A stretch of DNA of 64,000 nucleotides, from the NCBI RefSeq assembly GCF_020880695.1, contig NZ_JAJIWO010000002.1, positions 682,432 to 746,431 of the forward strand, in the 5' to 3' direction. Position 1 is the first letter of the stretch; every line of letters begins with the position of its first letter. The translations under genes were made by a program, and so were the position numbers. Below the pieces are notes generated by a model. The model ran no database searches, had not been told where the DNA came from, and saw only the letters and a program-made list of their open reading frames with translations. The DNA comes from Mucilaginibacter sp. UR6-11 (GTDB lineage: Bacteria; Bacteroidota; Bacteroidia; Sphingobacteriales; Sphingobacteriaceae). Of this stretch, positions 52,345 to 60,549 are shown piece by piece.

Positions 52345-52672
52345 ATGAAAAAGCTGGTTCTGGTTATTTGTCTTGCATTGGGTTTGCCAGCCTGCAAAAA
52401 AAACTGGGGTAAACCCGTATCAAAGTCAGGGGGGTATCACCGGCTATGATGAGCGGACATGTGCCATGTGCGGCGGATTGATGATCACGATCATGAACGA
52501 TACCACAAAAAATGCCCCGCCGCATTACAATATCAATAAAAACTTACAGCAGTTAGGCATTGACCCGAATAAAAATTTCCCCATAAATGTTAGCCTTAAC
52601 TGGATGCATGATACAACCACGCTGGGTAGTTACGGTTATATCATCGTCACCAAAATAAAGGTCCTTAATTAA
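52345..52672 (+). pseudogene. Frameshifted small lipoprotein gene with a CxxCGG motif
   Basis: An ATG at 52345 starts a good lipoprotein signal (MKKLVLVICLALGLPACKKN, lipobox ending PAC), but the frame stops at 52448. The next frame carries a convincing mature protein (GITGYDERTCAMCGGLMITI and onward) to 52672. Dropping one G from the run of six at 52429-52434 joins the two parts as ...VSKSGGITGYDERTC; removing one A from the run of eight at 52396-52403 is the alternative. The restored protein is about 108 aa. Cause could be mutation, phase variation at a homopolymer, or sequencing error. Confidence 0.72.
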
Positions 52673-52728
52673 GGTTTCAGTCAATTAACAATTAGCAAAC
52701 AACAAATTGGCTGGTAAGTAGCTTTCGC

Positions 52729-52754
52729 TCCCGCAAGCCTCCCCGGCTTGTGGT
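52729..52754. repeat. Single CCCGCAAGCC / GGCTTGTGG hairpin
   Basis: cccgcaagcc and ggcttgtggt around tcccc. It is related to each arm of the 15601-15703 inverted repeat, but the inner pair reads CAAGCC/GGCTTG instead of CAAGCG/CGCTTG, so complementarity is kept. Confidence 0.6.
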
Positions 52755-52796
52755 TTGCCAGATTTTTTTTGATGACAGATAAAGGTTACTGTTGGT

Positions 52797-53195
52797 TTAC
52801 CCTGCCGCGTTATCCTGGTCGTCTGCCGGTTCCCAAAGCTCAATAATGTTCCCTTCCGGATCAAGCACATGCACAAATTTGCCATAATCGTACCCGGCAA
52901 TTTCGTCAACAATGGTAACGTTGTCTTTTTTCAGTTCGGCAACCAGTGCGGTCAGATCTTCGACCCGGTAATTGATCATAAATGGTTTGGTGGACGGATT
53001 GAAATATTTGGTATCCTGCGGAAAGGTACACCATGAGGTGGACCCCTCTTTCGACGGATCATCGGCCTGCCGCCACTCAAACGTTACGCCGTATTCGCTG
53101 GCAGCCAATCCAAGGTTTTTGGCGTACCATTCGTTCATGCCTTTCGGGTCATCGCATTTAAAAAATACGCCGCCCAGGCCGGTTACTTTTTTCAT
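52797..53195 (-). CDS. VOC-family (glyoxalase/dioxygenase fold) protein
   Basis: 132 aa, two beta-alpha-beta-beta-beta units. GLGGVFFKCDDPKGMNEWYA opens the first, and YDYGKFVHVLDPEGNIIELW closes the second with the conserved Glu ligand. The usual first-position His is not obvious, so metal binding is uncertain. Such proteins include glyoxalases and antibiotic-binding proteins; no specific function is claimed. Isolated gene. Confidence 0.85.
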   Translation of the reverse strand: MKKVTGLGGVFFKCDDPKGMNEWYAKNLGLAASEYGVTFEWRQADDPSKEGSTSWCTFPQDTKYFNPSTKPFMINYRVEDLTALVAELKKDNVTIVDEIAGYDYGKFVHVLDPEGNIIELWEPADDQDNAAG

Positions 53196-53330
53196 ATTAA
53201 ATGGATTTTAAATTTTAAGCGATATAAAAATAGCATAAATATTTGCAAAATATATGCAAACGAGCAGAAGATAGAAAAGGGGAAAGGACGGGTTGGACGA
53301 AGTGGACAGTTACCGCTTTGCTCAGCACTG

Positions 53331-53425
53331 CGTCATTGCGAAGAATGAAGACAACCGACCATCGGGAGCTCATTGATTCCTATAAAAAACAATTGTCAAT
53401 CAATAATCTCTACATAAGCTAATCG
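53331..53425 (+). repeat. Dispersed module (ACCATCGGGAGCTCATTG), copy 3
   Basis: Same orientation and nearly the same sequence as 12513-12608 and 12913-13030, with a two-base deletion in the AT-rich part (aattgtcaatcaataa). Confidence 0.85.
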
Positions 53426-53455
53426 GATTTGTATGTTGTCGTACTTATCGCCCGG

Positions 53456-53635
53456 GACGCTCATGGCCGTTAAGGCCTGGTTAGTTTTTTGCTGTTGTTG
53501 TTTTTTTAAGGAGCTCAAGAGGGCTACGCCGTTTACCTTAGCTGCAAAGTAACCAAACATCAAGTCAGCCCGATCGCTGCCACTTCACAGGCCAGGCTCC
53601 CGACCGCGCGAGCTGACAGGCCTTTGCGCTTTGGA
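53456..53635 (+). repeat. 180-bp covarying-stem element, copy 2
   Basis: Same head (109 bp) and tail as 12711-12890. The stem here is tcagcccg (53565-53572) with cgagctga (53609-53616), seven of eight pairs formed, around a loop of exactly 36 nt. Five stem positions differ from copy 1 with a matching change in the opposite arm. Confidence 0.8.
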
Positions 53636-53742
53636 CGGCGGTAATAATCTCTGTGCTTCATTGCTTTTCATCACCTGGTCATTACCCCACACACTGCCAT
53701 AATCCTGTCACTCCATTTAAAAATTAAATTTTTAACTATGAT

Positions 53743-53813
53743 GGTGTTCCATTTAACTGCCAGTGGTGTTCCGCTCTGTTCCGCTTCGTTCCGCTCATGC
53801 AAAGTGGAACACC
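53743..53813. repeat. Inverted GGTGTTCCA pair with triple GTTCCGCT
   Basis: ggtgttcca (53743-53751) pairs with tggaacacc (53805-53813). Between them gttccgct occurs three times, the first inside a second ggtgttcc. Counterpart of the GGTGATCCA / TGGATCACC hairpin and TGATCCGCT words at 16.9-17.1 kb. Confidence 0.65.
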
Positions 53814-53907
53814 CCCTGCGCTGCACTTGCGCCGATCCCAATCTTTGCTCTTCAATAACTAATCTTCAATCACCATTCCGTATATTCGTCAAAAAAATCA
53901 CAGCACC

Positions 53908-54345
53908 ATGAACGCATATAGTTTCTTCCAGCACCTGCACTCGGGTTTCAGGTATATTGTAATGGTATTATTTATCTATACCCTGATAATGGCCCTGTTA
54001 GGCTGGCTGGGCAGAAGGCCCTATACCAATACCAATAGGTTAAGTAATTTATTTGCCATGATATCGGCCCACACCCAGTTATTGATTGGGATCGTATTGT
54101 ATTTTTTAAGCCCGCTGGTAGCCTTTAACAGCACCACCATGAAGGACCCGGTTACGCGCTACTTCACGGTTGAGCACTGGGTAATGATGCTGATAGCGAT
54201 AGCGCTGATAACCGTGGGCCACAGCAAGAGCAAAAAGCTGGTGCTGCCTGAAGCCAAACACAAAATAATTGCGCTGTTTTATGGCTTTGCACTGCTTATA
54301 ATTGTTGGCGCATTGGCTGCCGGCAAAATTTCTATCTTAAAATAA
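53908..54345 (+). CDS. Four-TM membrane protein, cytochrome-b-like
   Basis: 145 aa with four hydrophobic helices. The start FFQHLHSGFRYIVMVLFIYT carries two His residues, and further His are in SAHTQLLIGIV and VEHWVMMLIAI, placed inside or next to helices as in haem-binding membrane proteins often labelled cytochrome B in Bacteroidota. Haem binding is inference. Isolated gene between the repeat cluster and the trp leader. Confidence 0.7.
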   Translation: MNAYSFFQHLHSGFRYIVMVLFIYTLIMALLGWLGRRPYTNTNRLSNLFAMISAHTQLLIGIVLYFLSPLVAFNSTTMKDPVTRYFTVEHWVMMLIAIALITVGHSKSKKLVLPEAKHKIIALFYGFALLIIVGALAAGKISILK

Positions 54346-54369
54346 GTTAAAAAAATATGGCGAAAAAGT

Positions 54370-54398
54370 TTGTCAATTCAAATTTCTTTCTAAATTTG
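54370..54398 (+). promoter_or_regulatory. trp operon promoter
   Basis: TTG at 54370-54372, an 18-base spacer and TAAATTTG at 54391-54398, an exact TAnnTTTG box. The box ends 8 bases before the leader peptide ATG at 54407, so the predicted transcript starts within about five bases of that codon. Confidence 0.65.
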
Positions 54399-54406
54399 CG
54401 TCCACA

Positions 54407-54466
54407 ATGATCAAAAAGGTAAATATTAAAAGCTGGTGGCACCAATTAAATTTGGCAGCCGGATAA
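54407..54466 (+). CDS. trpL: trp operon leader peptide
   Basis: 19 residues, MIKKVNIKSWWHQLNLAAG, with two adjacent tryptophan codons. Position between promoter and terminator and the Trp pair identify it as an attenuation leader. Stalling at the Trp codons would leave the last codons (gcc gga) free. Their GCCGG (54458-54462) is complementary to CCGGC in the terminator's first arm (54514-54518). Confidence 0.87.
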   Translation: MIKKVNIKSWWHQLNLAAG

Positions 54467-54510
54467 CTTTTTGACCATAGGATACTAACCAATTGTAAAC
54501 CTGATACGAA

Positions 54511-54541
54511 AACCCGGCGACCCTCATTCGCCGGGTTTTTT
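54511..54541 (+). terminator. trp operon attenuator
   Basis: aacccggcga and tcgccgggtt pair over ten bases around a seven-base loop and run into tttttt. It lies 28 bases before the trpE start. Controlled by ribosome position on the leader peptide as described for 54407-54466. Confidence 0.88.
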
Positions 54542-54568
54542 GTTTACAACGATTTTTAAAATAATATA

Positions 54569-55978
54569 ATGAAAACATATAAAATTAATACCACGTATAA
54601 AAAACTGCTTGCCGATACAACTACCCCGGTAAGCATCTACCTGCGGTTAAGGGATGTGTTCCCTAACTCGCTTTTGCTGGAAAGCTCAGACTACCACAGC
54701 CGCGAAAACAGCACCAGCTACGTGTGTTGCGACCCTATTGGCGGCTTTACCTTAAACGACGGCAGCCTGACCAAGCGTTATCCTGACGGCACCGAAGAGA
54801 CGCTGGCCGAAGGCGGGTTTGAGCTGATCAGTCACTTAAGCAATTTTCTGAGCAGTTTTGAAACAACGGATATCCCGTTAAAAATTACGGCTAATGGCCT
54901 GTTTGGCTACTTTACCCATGAAGCGGTTGAGCATTTTGAAACTATTAAATTAAAGCAAAGCGACGATACTACCCGCAAAATTCCGGTAATGCAGTACCAT
55001 ATTTACCGCTATATCATTGCTATCGACCATTTTAAAAACGAGCTGTATATTTTCCATAACCAGCCGGAAGGCGGGGAGGAGAGCGGCGACATCAACAAAA
55101 TAGAGGACCTGATCAAAAATAAAAACTTCCCGGAGTATACTTTCAAAAGCAAAGCTGATGAACAATCAAACCTTACCGATGGGGACTTTATCGCCATAGT
55201 AGAAAAGATGAAGCAGCATATTTACCGCGGCGACGTTTTCCAGATTGTGCCTTCAAGGGCCTTCTCCAGGCAGTTTACCGGCGACGAGTTTAATGTGTAC
55301 CGTGCATTGCGCTCCATTAACCCGTCGCCCTATTTGTTTTATTTTGATTATGGCGATTTCAGGATCTTCGGGTCATCACCCGAGGCGCAGATCACCATTA
55401 AAAACCGTAAAGCTACCATCTACCCCATAGCCGGCACCTTTAAACGCACCGGCGATGATGTGAAAGATGCAGAGCTGGCGTACAGCCTTAAAAATGATCC
55501 TAAAGAATCGGCAGAGCACGTAATGTTGGTTGACCTTGCCCGTAATGATCTGAGCCGCCATTGTGAACATGTAGAGGTAAAGGCTTTTAAAGAGGTGCAA
55601 TACTACTCGCATTTAATTCATCTGGTATCTATGGTAAGCGGCAACCTGCAGCCGGATGTACCTACCTTTAAAGTGGTTGCCGATACCTTCCCGGCAGGTA
55701 CCTTAAGCGGTGCGCCAAAATACCGTGCCATGGAGATCATCGACGCGAACGAAAACATTAAACGCAGCTTTTACAGCGGCGCCATAGGCTACCTTGGTTT
55801 TAACGGCGATTTTAATCATGCGATTATGATCCGGTCGTTTTTAAGCAAAAATAATACGCTGCATTACCAGGCCGGCGCAGGCATTGTAGCCGGATCAGTA
55901 GCAGAGAGCGAACTGAATGAAGTAAATAACAAAATAGCTGCTTTACGTAAAGCGGTAGAACTGGCAGAAGAATTATAA
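54569..55978 (+). CDS. trpE: Anthranilate synthase component I
   Basis: 469 aa chorismate-utilising enzyme. The LLESSDY-type tryptophan-binding site near the N-terminus (about residue 35) mediates feedback inhibition. The catalytic half contains QIVPSRAFSR, FGSSPEAQ, PIAGTFKRTGDD, HVMLVDLARND, and the GTLSGAPK motif. It makes anthranilate from chorismate with ammonia supplied by TrpG. First gene after the attenuator. Confidence 0.96.
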   Translation: MKTYKINTTYKKLLADTTTPVSIYLRLRDVFPNSLLLESSDYHSRENSTSYVCCDPIGGFTLNDGSLTKRYPDGTEETLAEGGFELISHLSNFLSSFETTDIPLKITANGLFGYFTHEAVEHFETIKLKQSDDTTRKIPVMQYHIYRYIIAIDHFKNELYIFHNQPEGGEESGDINKIEDLIKNKNFPEYTFKSKADEQSNLTDGDFIAIVEKMKQHIYRGDVFQIVPSRAFSRQFTGDEFNVYRALRSINPSPYLFYFDYGDFRIFGSSPEAQITIKNRKATIYPIAGTFKRTGDDVKDAELAYSLKNDPKESAEHVMLVDLARNDLSRHCEHVEVKAFKEVQYYSHLIHLVSMVSGNLQPDVPTFKVVADTFPAGTLSGAPKYRAMEIIDANENIKRSFYSGAIGYLGFNGDFNHAIMIRSFLSKNNTLHYQAGAGIVAGSVAESELNEVNNKIAALRKAVELAEEL

Positions 55979-55998
55979 CGCGTAGTGTTAAAAGTATA

Positions 55999-56670
55999 AT
56001 GATTATGACTGAGAATAAAAACATAGCTGCATCGGTTGCCTCTAAGGGGCAGGGCGGTAAAATTTTAATTATTGATAACTACGATTCATTCACCTACAAC
56101 CTGGTACACCTGGTAAATGAGATTGGTTTGCAATGCGATGTCTGGAGAAACGATCAGTTTAAAATTGATGCTGTTGACGCGTATGACAAGATCATCCTGT
56201 CGCCGGGCCCGGGGATCCCGTCGGAGGCCGGTTTGCTGTTGGAAGTTATTGCCAGGTACGCGCCCACCAAAAGCATTTTTGGGGTTTGCCTTGGCCAGCA
56301 GGCCATTGCAGAGGTTTTCGGCGGTAAGTTGTACAACCTTAAGCAACCTATGCACGGCATAGCCACGCCCATTACCGTAACTGACGGCACTGAAAAGCTT
56401 TTCGCGGGTTTGCCCCGCCAGTTTAACGTAGGCCGCTATCATTCGTGGGTGGTGGATGAAAAATCCATACCGGATGTTTTAACCGTTACCGCCGTTGATG
56501 AGGTTGACAACTCGGCCATGGCCATAAGGCATACCAGTTATGATGTGCGTGGCGTACAGTTTCACCCTGAATCTATCCTGACGGAGTTTGGAAAAGAAAT
56601 GATGCAGAACTGGCTGGCCCCGCAGTCCGGCAGTGGCGCAATTGATAATTTAGTTAGCTTTGCCAATTAA
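55999..56670 (+). CDS. trpG: Anthranilate synthase component II (glutamine amidotransferase)
   Basis: 223 aa class I amidotransferase. IIDNYDSFTYNLVHLV starts the domain; the nucleophile is in FGVCLGQQ (about C96), and the His-Glu pair in VQFHPESILTEFG. It delivers ammonia to TrpE and, by homology with dual-use PabA/TrpG, may also serve folate synthesis. The first 18 residues are a non-conserved extension. It starts 20 nt after trpE. Confidence 0.95.
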   Translation: MIMTENKNIAASVASKGQGGKILIIDNYDSFTYNLVHLVNEIGLQCDVWRNDQFKIDAVDAYDKIILSPGPGIPSEAGLLLEVIARYAPTKSIFGVCLGQQAIAEVFGGKLYNLKQPMHGIATPITVTDGTEKLFAGLPRQFNVGRYHSWVVDEKSIPDVLTVTAVDEVDNSAMAIRHTSYDVRGVQFHPESILTEFGKEMMQNWLAPQSGSGAIDNLVSFAN

Positions 56671-56727
56671 AATAAACGATAATAATTAACCAAATATTCC
56701 CCTGTTAAAAAGCGGGGCGCAGGGTTT

Positions 56728-57513
56728 ATGAATATACTTGATAAAATTGTTCTCAATAAAAAGGCCGAGGTAGCATCGGCAAAAAACAGCACCAGTATTA
56801 AAGACTTAGAAGCATCGGCATTATTTGGCCGGGCGACTTACTCTTTTAAAGATTTTTTGCTTGATCCCGCCCGCACCGGCATCATCGCCGAATTTAAGCG
56901 CCGGTCGCCATCAAAAGGCATCATTAATGATAAAGTGGCTGTCGAGGCCGTTACCACCGGCTATGCGGCAGCGGGCGCTTCGGCATTATCTGTTTTAACA
57001 GATGCCGATTTTTTTATGGGGACCAAAGCCGACCTGTTTAAGGCCCGCCAGGCAAATACTATCCCGGTTTTGCGCAAGGACTTTATGATTGACGAGTTCC
57101 AGGTGATTGAAGCAAAATCATTGGGTGCCGATATTATCCTGTTGATAGCAGCCATCCTTACTCCAAAAGAAATAGATAAACTGGCCACACTGGCAAAGAG
57201 CCTTGGCCTTAACGTATTGCTGGAGGTTCATAACCTGGAAGAGCTGCAGCGCAGCATTAATCCTGATTTGGATGCCATTGGGGTAAATAACCGCAACCTG
57301 GCTGATTTTACTGTTTCTGTTGAAACATCCTACCAACTGGCAGAACATATCCCCGCCGATTTTTTAAAAGTATCTGAAAGCGCTATAAGCGATACAGAGA
57401 CCATAAAAGGATTGAAAAAAGCGGGCTTTAACGGTTTCCTGATTGGCGAGACCTTTATGAAACAAGCTGATCCCGGACTGGCCATGCGCGAATTTGTGGA
57501 AGGATTGAAATGA
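56728..57513 (+). CDS. trpC: Indole-3-glycerol phosphate synthase
   Basis: 261-aa monofunctional TIM barrel. IIAEFKRRSPSKG holds the catalytic Lys and substrate-phosphate site; LRKDFMIDEFQVIEA and the later GVNNRNL and VSESAI motifs are all present. It starts 57 nt after trpG. The gene for anthranilate phosphoribosyltransferase (trpD), usually between trpG and trpC in this group, is absent, as are trpF, trpB and trpA. Confidence 0.95.
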   Translation: MNILDKIVLNKKAEVASAKNSTSIKDLEASALFGRATYSFKDFLLDPARTGIIAEFKRRSPSKGIINDKVAVEAVTTGYAAAGASALSVLTDADFFMGTKADLFKARQANTIPVLRKDFMIDEFQVIEAKSLGADIILLIAAILTPKEIDKLATLAKSLGLNVLLEVHNLEELQRSINPDLDAIGVNNRNLADFTVSVETSYQLAEHIPADFLKVSESAISDTETIKGLKKAGFNGFLIGETFMKQADPGLAMREFVEGLK

Positions 57514-57516
57514 GCT

Positions 57517-58089
57517 ATGAGCGCAACCATCCACGACGATAAAGTTTTTAGCGAGGTAAGTTATACCGGCAAAGTAACCCGCGATACGGAATTTAATAAC
57601 TGTACCTTTAAGAAATGCGATTTTAACGATAACGAGTTTGCAGTATGCAAATTTATTGATTGTGTTTTTGAAGATTGCAACCTGTCCATGATCAGGTTTG
57701 GGCGGTCTACCATGAATAACGTGGTGTTTAAAGGCTGTAAATTGCTGGGGATTAACTTTAGCTTATGCGAGGACTTTCTGTTTACGGTTAAGTTTGACTC
57801 CTGTACGCTGGACTATTCATCATTCATGAGCAAGAAGATGCCTAAAACCATCTTTATCAAATCATCATTAAAAGAAGTAACGTTTACGCAGGCTATCCTG
57901 GCCGGATCAGTGTTTGCCGACTGTGACCTAAACGGGGCGGTTTTTAACCGTACCGATCTTACAGCTGTAAGCTTCGCCACCGCAATAAACTATAGTATTG
58001 ACCCGGAGCTAAACACCATGAATAAAGCCATATTCCCGGCACATGGGTTAGCAGGGCTTTTGTATAAGTATAATTTGAAAGTGGTTTAA
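57517..58089 (+). CDS. Pentapeptide-repeat protein
   Basis: 190 aa. About 25 five-residue units of the A/C-x-F/L-x-x type run through most of its length (for example FNNCTFKKCDFNDNEFAVCK, with C or D at many turn positions), predicting a right-handed quadrilateral beta-helix. Unusually cysteine-rich compared with many family members. Some pentapeptide proteins of this type mimic DNA and protect gyrase; nothing here shows that. The start is 3 nt after the trpC stop, so it rides on the trp message. Confidence 0.88.
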   Translation: MSATIHDDKVFSEVSYTGKVTRDTEFNNCTFKKCDFNDNEFAVCKFIDCVFEDCNLSMIRFGRSTMNNVVFKGCKLLGINFSLCEDFLFTVKFDSCTLDYSSFMSKKMPKTIFIKSSLKEVTFTQAILAGSVFADCDLNGAVFNRTDLTAVSFATAINYSIDPELNTMNKAIFPAHGLAGLLYKYNLKVV

Positions 58090-58090
58090 A

Positions 58091-58789
58091 TTAATACCTG
58101 ATATTCTTATCCGCGAAGTCAAATACTTTTTTTAACAGGGGCGTAGAGCGTGATCCGCCCAGGTTTTGGCGGATAGACAGCTCCTGTGTTGCTATCTCAA
58201 TAAATAAACCGTCAATAGCCTTAAGTGTTGCATAATTGGCGATATCCGGGTTTATTCTGCGTACAAACGGCACTTTATTATAAGTATTGGCTAAAATGGT
58301 ATAGTACCGGGTAGCATTAGCTTTATTTAAACTGGCCTGTATTACCGGTTGGAATTTCTCGGTAAGCTCGCCGGTGGTTGATCTCCTGAAATATTGCGTA
58401 GCGGCGTCCTGGCTGCCCAGCAGGATATTGGTGACATCCTGTAATGTCATTTTTTTAATGGCGCTGATAAAAATGGGTTTTGCCTGCGCTGCCGCGTCTT
58501 CGGCAGCACGGTTAAGCGACAGGATGGCGTTGTCACAAACTTTGCCCATGCCCATACTGCGCAAGGTCCGTTCGGCCTTTTGGGCTTCGGGTGGCAACAA
58601 TATCTTAACTGCTGCATTACCAAAAAAACCATTTACGGCCGATAGCTGGTCTGCACTCTTAATAGTGCCCTGCTGAAGGGCCTGCTTTAAAGCGGTACCA
58701 ATTTCAAGAGAAGATGGAATGATCTGGGCGTAGCCCGATAAAGCCAATCCAACAACCAGTAACGGAAGTAACAGCAATGATTTTTTCAT
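58091..58789 (-). CDS. Secreted DUF4197 protein
   Basis: 232 aa from the ATG at 58787-58789, which begins a signal peptide (MKKSLLLLPLLVVGLALSGY). The core (LEIGTALKQALQQGTIKSAD through DVTNILLGSQDAATQYFRRS to TYNKVPF) matches the DUF4197 family, helical periplasmic proteins of unknown function. Convergent with the pentapeptide gene (1-bp gap between stops). The PiT transporter gene follows upstream on the same strand. Confidence 0.87.
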   Translation of the reverse strand: MKKSLLLLPLLVVGLALSGYAQIIPSSLEIGTALKQALQQGTIKSADQLSAVNGFFGNAAVKILLPPEAQKAERTLRSMGMGKVCDNAILSLNRAAEDAAAQAKPIFISAIKKMTLQDVTNILLGSQDAATQYFRRSTTGELTEKFQPVIQASLNKANATRYYTILANTYNKVPFVRRINPDIANYATLKAIDGLFIEIATQELSIRQNLGGSRSTPLLKKVFDFADKNIRY

Positions 58790-58820
58790 GCTGCAATTTA
58801 GCAATAAAAAAATAGAGTTG

Positions 58821-59834
58821 TTAGTAGCCGGTAACCTGGAGTAAAGCGTATATCAATCCGGCTATTAAAGCAGAGATAGGGATGGTGATTATCCATGCCC
58901 AAACCAGGTTAATGGTAACCCCCCAACGTACGGCCGATACACGTTTAGTTAACCCAACCCCAATTATTGAACCGGTAATAGTATGCGTGGTTGAAACCGG
59001 GATACCAAAGTGTTCGGTAAAACCTAAGGTAATAGCGGCTGCAGTTTCAGCGCTTACGCCTTCAAGCGGGGTTATTTTGGTTATTTTGCTGCCCATTGTC
59101 TTAACGATCTTCCAGCCCCCGGACATGGTGCCCAATGCAATTGCCGAGTAACAGGCTAACGGAATCCACTCGGGCATTGCCGCGCCGGCGCCAATAATTT
59201 TTGATGATATTAAGGCCAGATATAAAATACCCATTACCTTTTGGGCATCATTGGTGCCATGTGCAAAACTTAACAAGCCAGATGATATTAACTGTAACGC
59301 TTTAAACCAGCGTTCGGCAGCGGCCGGCCTGGCATTTTTGCAGATATGCAGAATAAGAATGGTGATAAGATACCCTACAAACAGGCCTATAAAAGGCGCC
59401 AGTACAATATATAATATAATGGGTATAATGTAATGCATGTTTACGGCCATCAGCGCGTTTGATCCCATGTATACCGCATTGGTCATACCTGCGCCGGCAA
59501 AGCCGCCTATGAGCGTATGTGACGAACTTGACGGTATACCAAACCACCAGGTAGTCAGGTTCCAGGTTATGGCGGCAATTAATCCGGCCAGGATCACGTG
59601 CATGTTAACGAAATCGCTGATAACAATTTTTGAAACAAAGTTTGCTACTTTATGATCTTTAACCACAAAATAAGCCAGGAAGTTAAAAGCAGCGGCCCAT
59701 AGTACTGCCTGGAAAGGTGTTAATACCTTGGTTGAAACAACGGTGGCTATTGAGTTTGCCGCATCATGAAAGCCGTTGGTGTAATCAAATATCAGCGCCA
59801 GCGCAACTACAAATACTAAAAGGGTAGTAACCAT
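58821..59834 (-). CDS. pit: PiT-family inorganic phosphate transporter
   Basis: 337 aa with about ten membrane helices and the two PiT signatures, NGFHDAANSIATVVSTKVL near the N-terminus and LSFAHGTNDAQKVMGIL in the second half. It imports metal-phosphate complexes driven by protons or sodium. The DUF47 gene ends 17 nt upstream, the standard PiT-DUF47 pair in which the PhoU-like protein is thought to control transport. Confidence 0.94.
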   Translation of the reverse strand: MVTTLLVFVVALALIFDYTNGFHDAANSIATVVSTKVLTPFQAVLWAAAFNFLAYFVVKDHKVANFVSKIVISDFVNMHVILAGLIAAITWNLTTWWFGIPSSSSHTLIGGFAGAGMTNAVYMGSNALMAVNMHYIIPIILYIVLAPFIGLFVGYLITILILHICKNARPAAAERWFKALQLISSGLLSFAHGTNDAQKVMGILYLALISSKIIGAGAAMPEWIPLACYSAIALGTMSGGWKIVKTMGSKITKITPLEGVSAETAAAITLGFTEHFGIPVSTTHTITGSIIGVGLTKRVSAVRWGVTINLVWAWIITIPISALIAGLIYALLQVTGY

Positions 59835-59851
59835 TTATTTATAGAGGTTGA

Positions 59852-60502
59852 TTAGGCGTTTTTAACTAAAATAGATTCCATTACGTCCGCAGCGTCTTCG
59901 CACATATCTGTGGCGGTTTCAAGTGCAGAGTATATTTCTTTATATTTTATAAGGCGTATTGCATCTTTTTCATAAAGGAAAAGATCAGCAACGGCACGGT
60001 CAAACACATAATCGGCCTGGTTCTCTACACTGTTTATGCGGATACATGAATCAGCAATGGCGCGTACATTTTTAAGGTCCTTTAATTCACGTACCGCTTT
60101 TTCAAGGTCCAGGCTACACTGCAATACCAATTCTGACAGTTTACGGATATGCTCGTTATAGTCATCGATCCGGTATAGGTTCATGCGGTTTGCGGCACCT
60201 TGTATATAATCGGCAACATCATCAATAGCGCTTGCCAGCGCATGGATATCTTCACGGTCAAACGGCGTAATAAAGTTTTTGCCCAGTTCCAGGTAAACCT
60301 GGTGGGTAATCTCGTCACCTTTATTTTCCAGTTTATCAATTTGCTTAAATAGCTCTTCGCGCGTTGCCGGATTGTTAGAGTTAACAACCTCAACTAAAAT
60401 AGTTGACATAACTACCACGTTATTAGATGCTTGTTCAAACAAAGGGAAGAATATTTTTTTATCCTTAGGGACAAAATACTGGAAAATGCTGTTTAATGAC
60501 AT
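59852..60502 (-). CDS. DUF47 (PhoU-like) accessory protein of the PiT transporter
   Basis: 216-aa all-helical protein with the DUF47/PhoU-related E(D)xxxH-rich helices (for example KLENKGDEITHQVYLELGKN and LASAIDDVADYIQGA), which form metal-binding three-helix bundles. It is co-transcribed with the PiT gene (17-nt gap). It follows a histidine kinase gene by 47 nt, so the three may form one phosphate-linked unit. Confidence 0.92.
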   Translation of the reverse strand: MSLNSIFQYFVPKDKKIFFPLFEQASNNVVVMSTILVEVVNSNNPATREELFKQIDKLENKGDEITHQVYLELGKNFITPFDREDIHALASAIDDVADYIQGAANRMNLYRIDDYNEHIRKLSELVLQCSLDLEKAVRELKDLKNVRAIADSCIRINSVENQADYVFDRAVADLFLYEKDAIRLIKYKEIYSALETATDMCEDAADVMESILVKNA

Positions 60503-60549
60503 GATTGATGATTATTTGCTAAAGGTACGCTTGATATGTTAAATTAATG

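Larger units (their letters stand above)
53196..53907. other. Gene-free stretch with the second repeat cluster
   Basis: No credible gene. Holds a copy of the dispersed module (53331-53425), the second covarying-stem element (53456-53635), a stretch resembling the right end of the 116-bp module (cattgcttttcatcacctgg, near 53660), and an inverted GGTGTTCCA / TGGAACACC pair enclosing a triple gttccgct (53743-53813). Confidence 0.8.
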
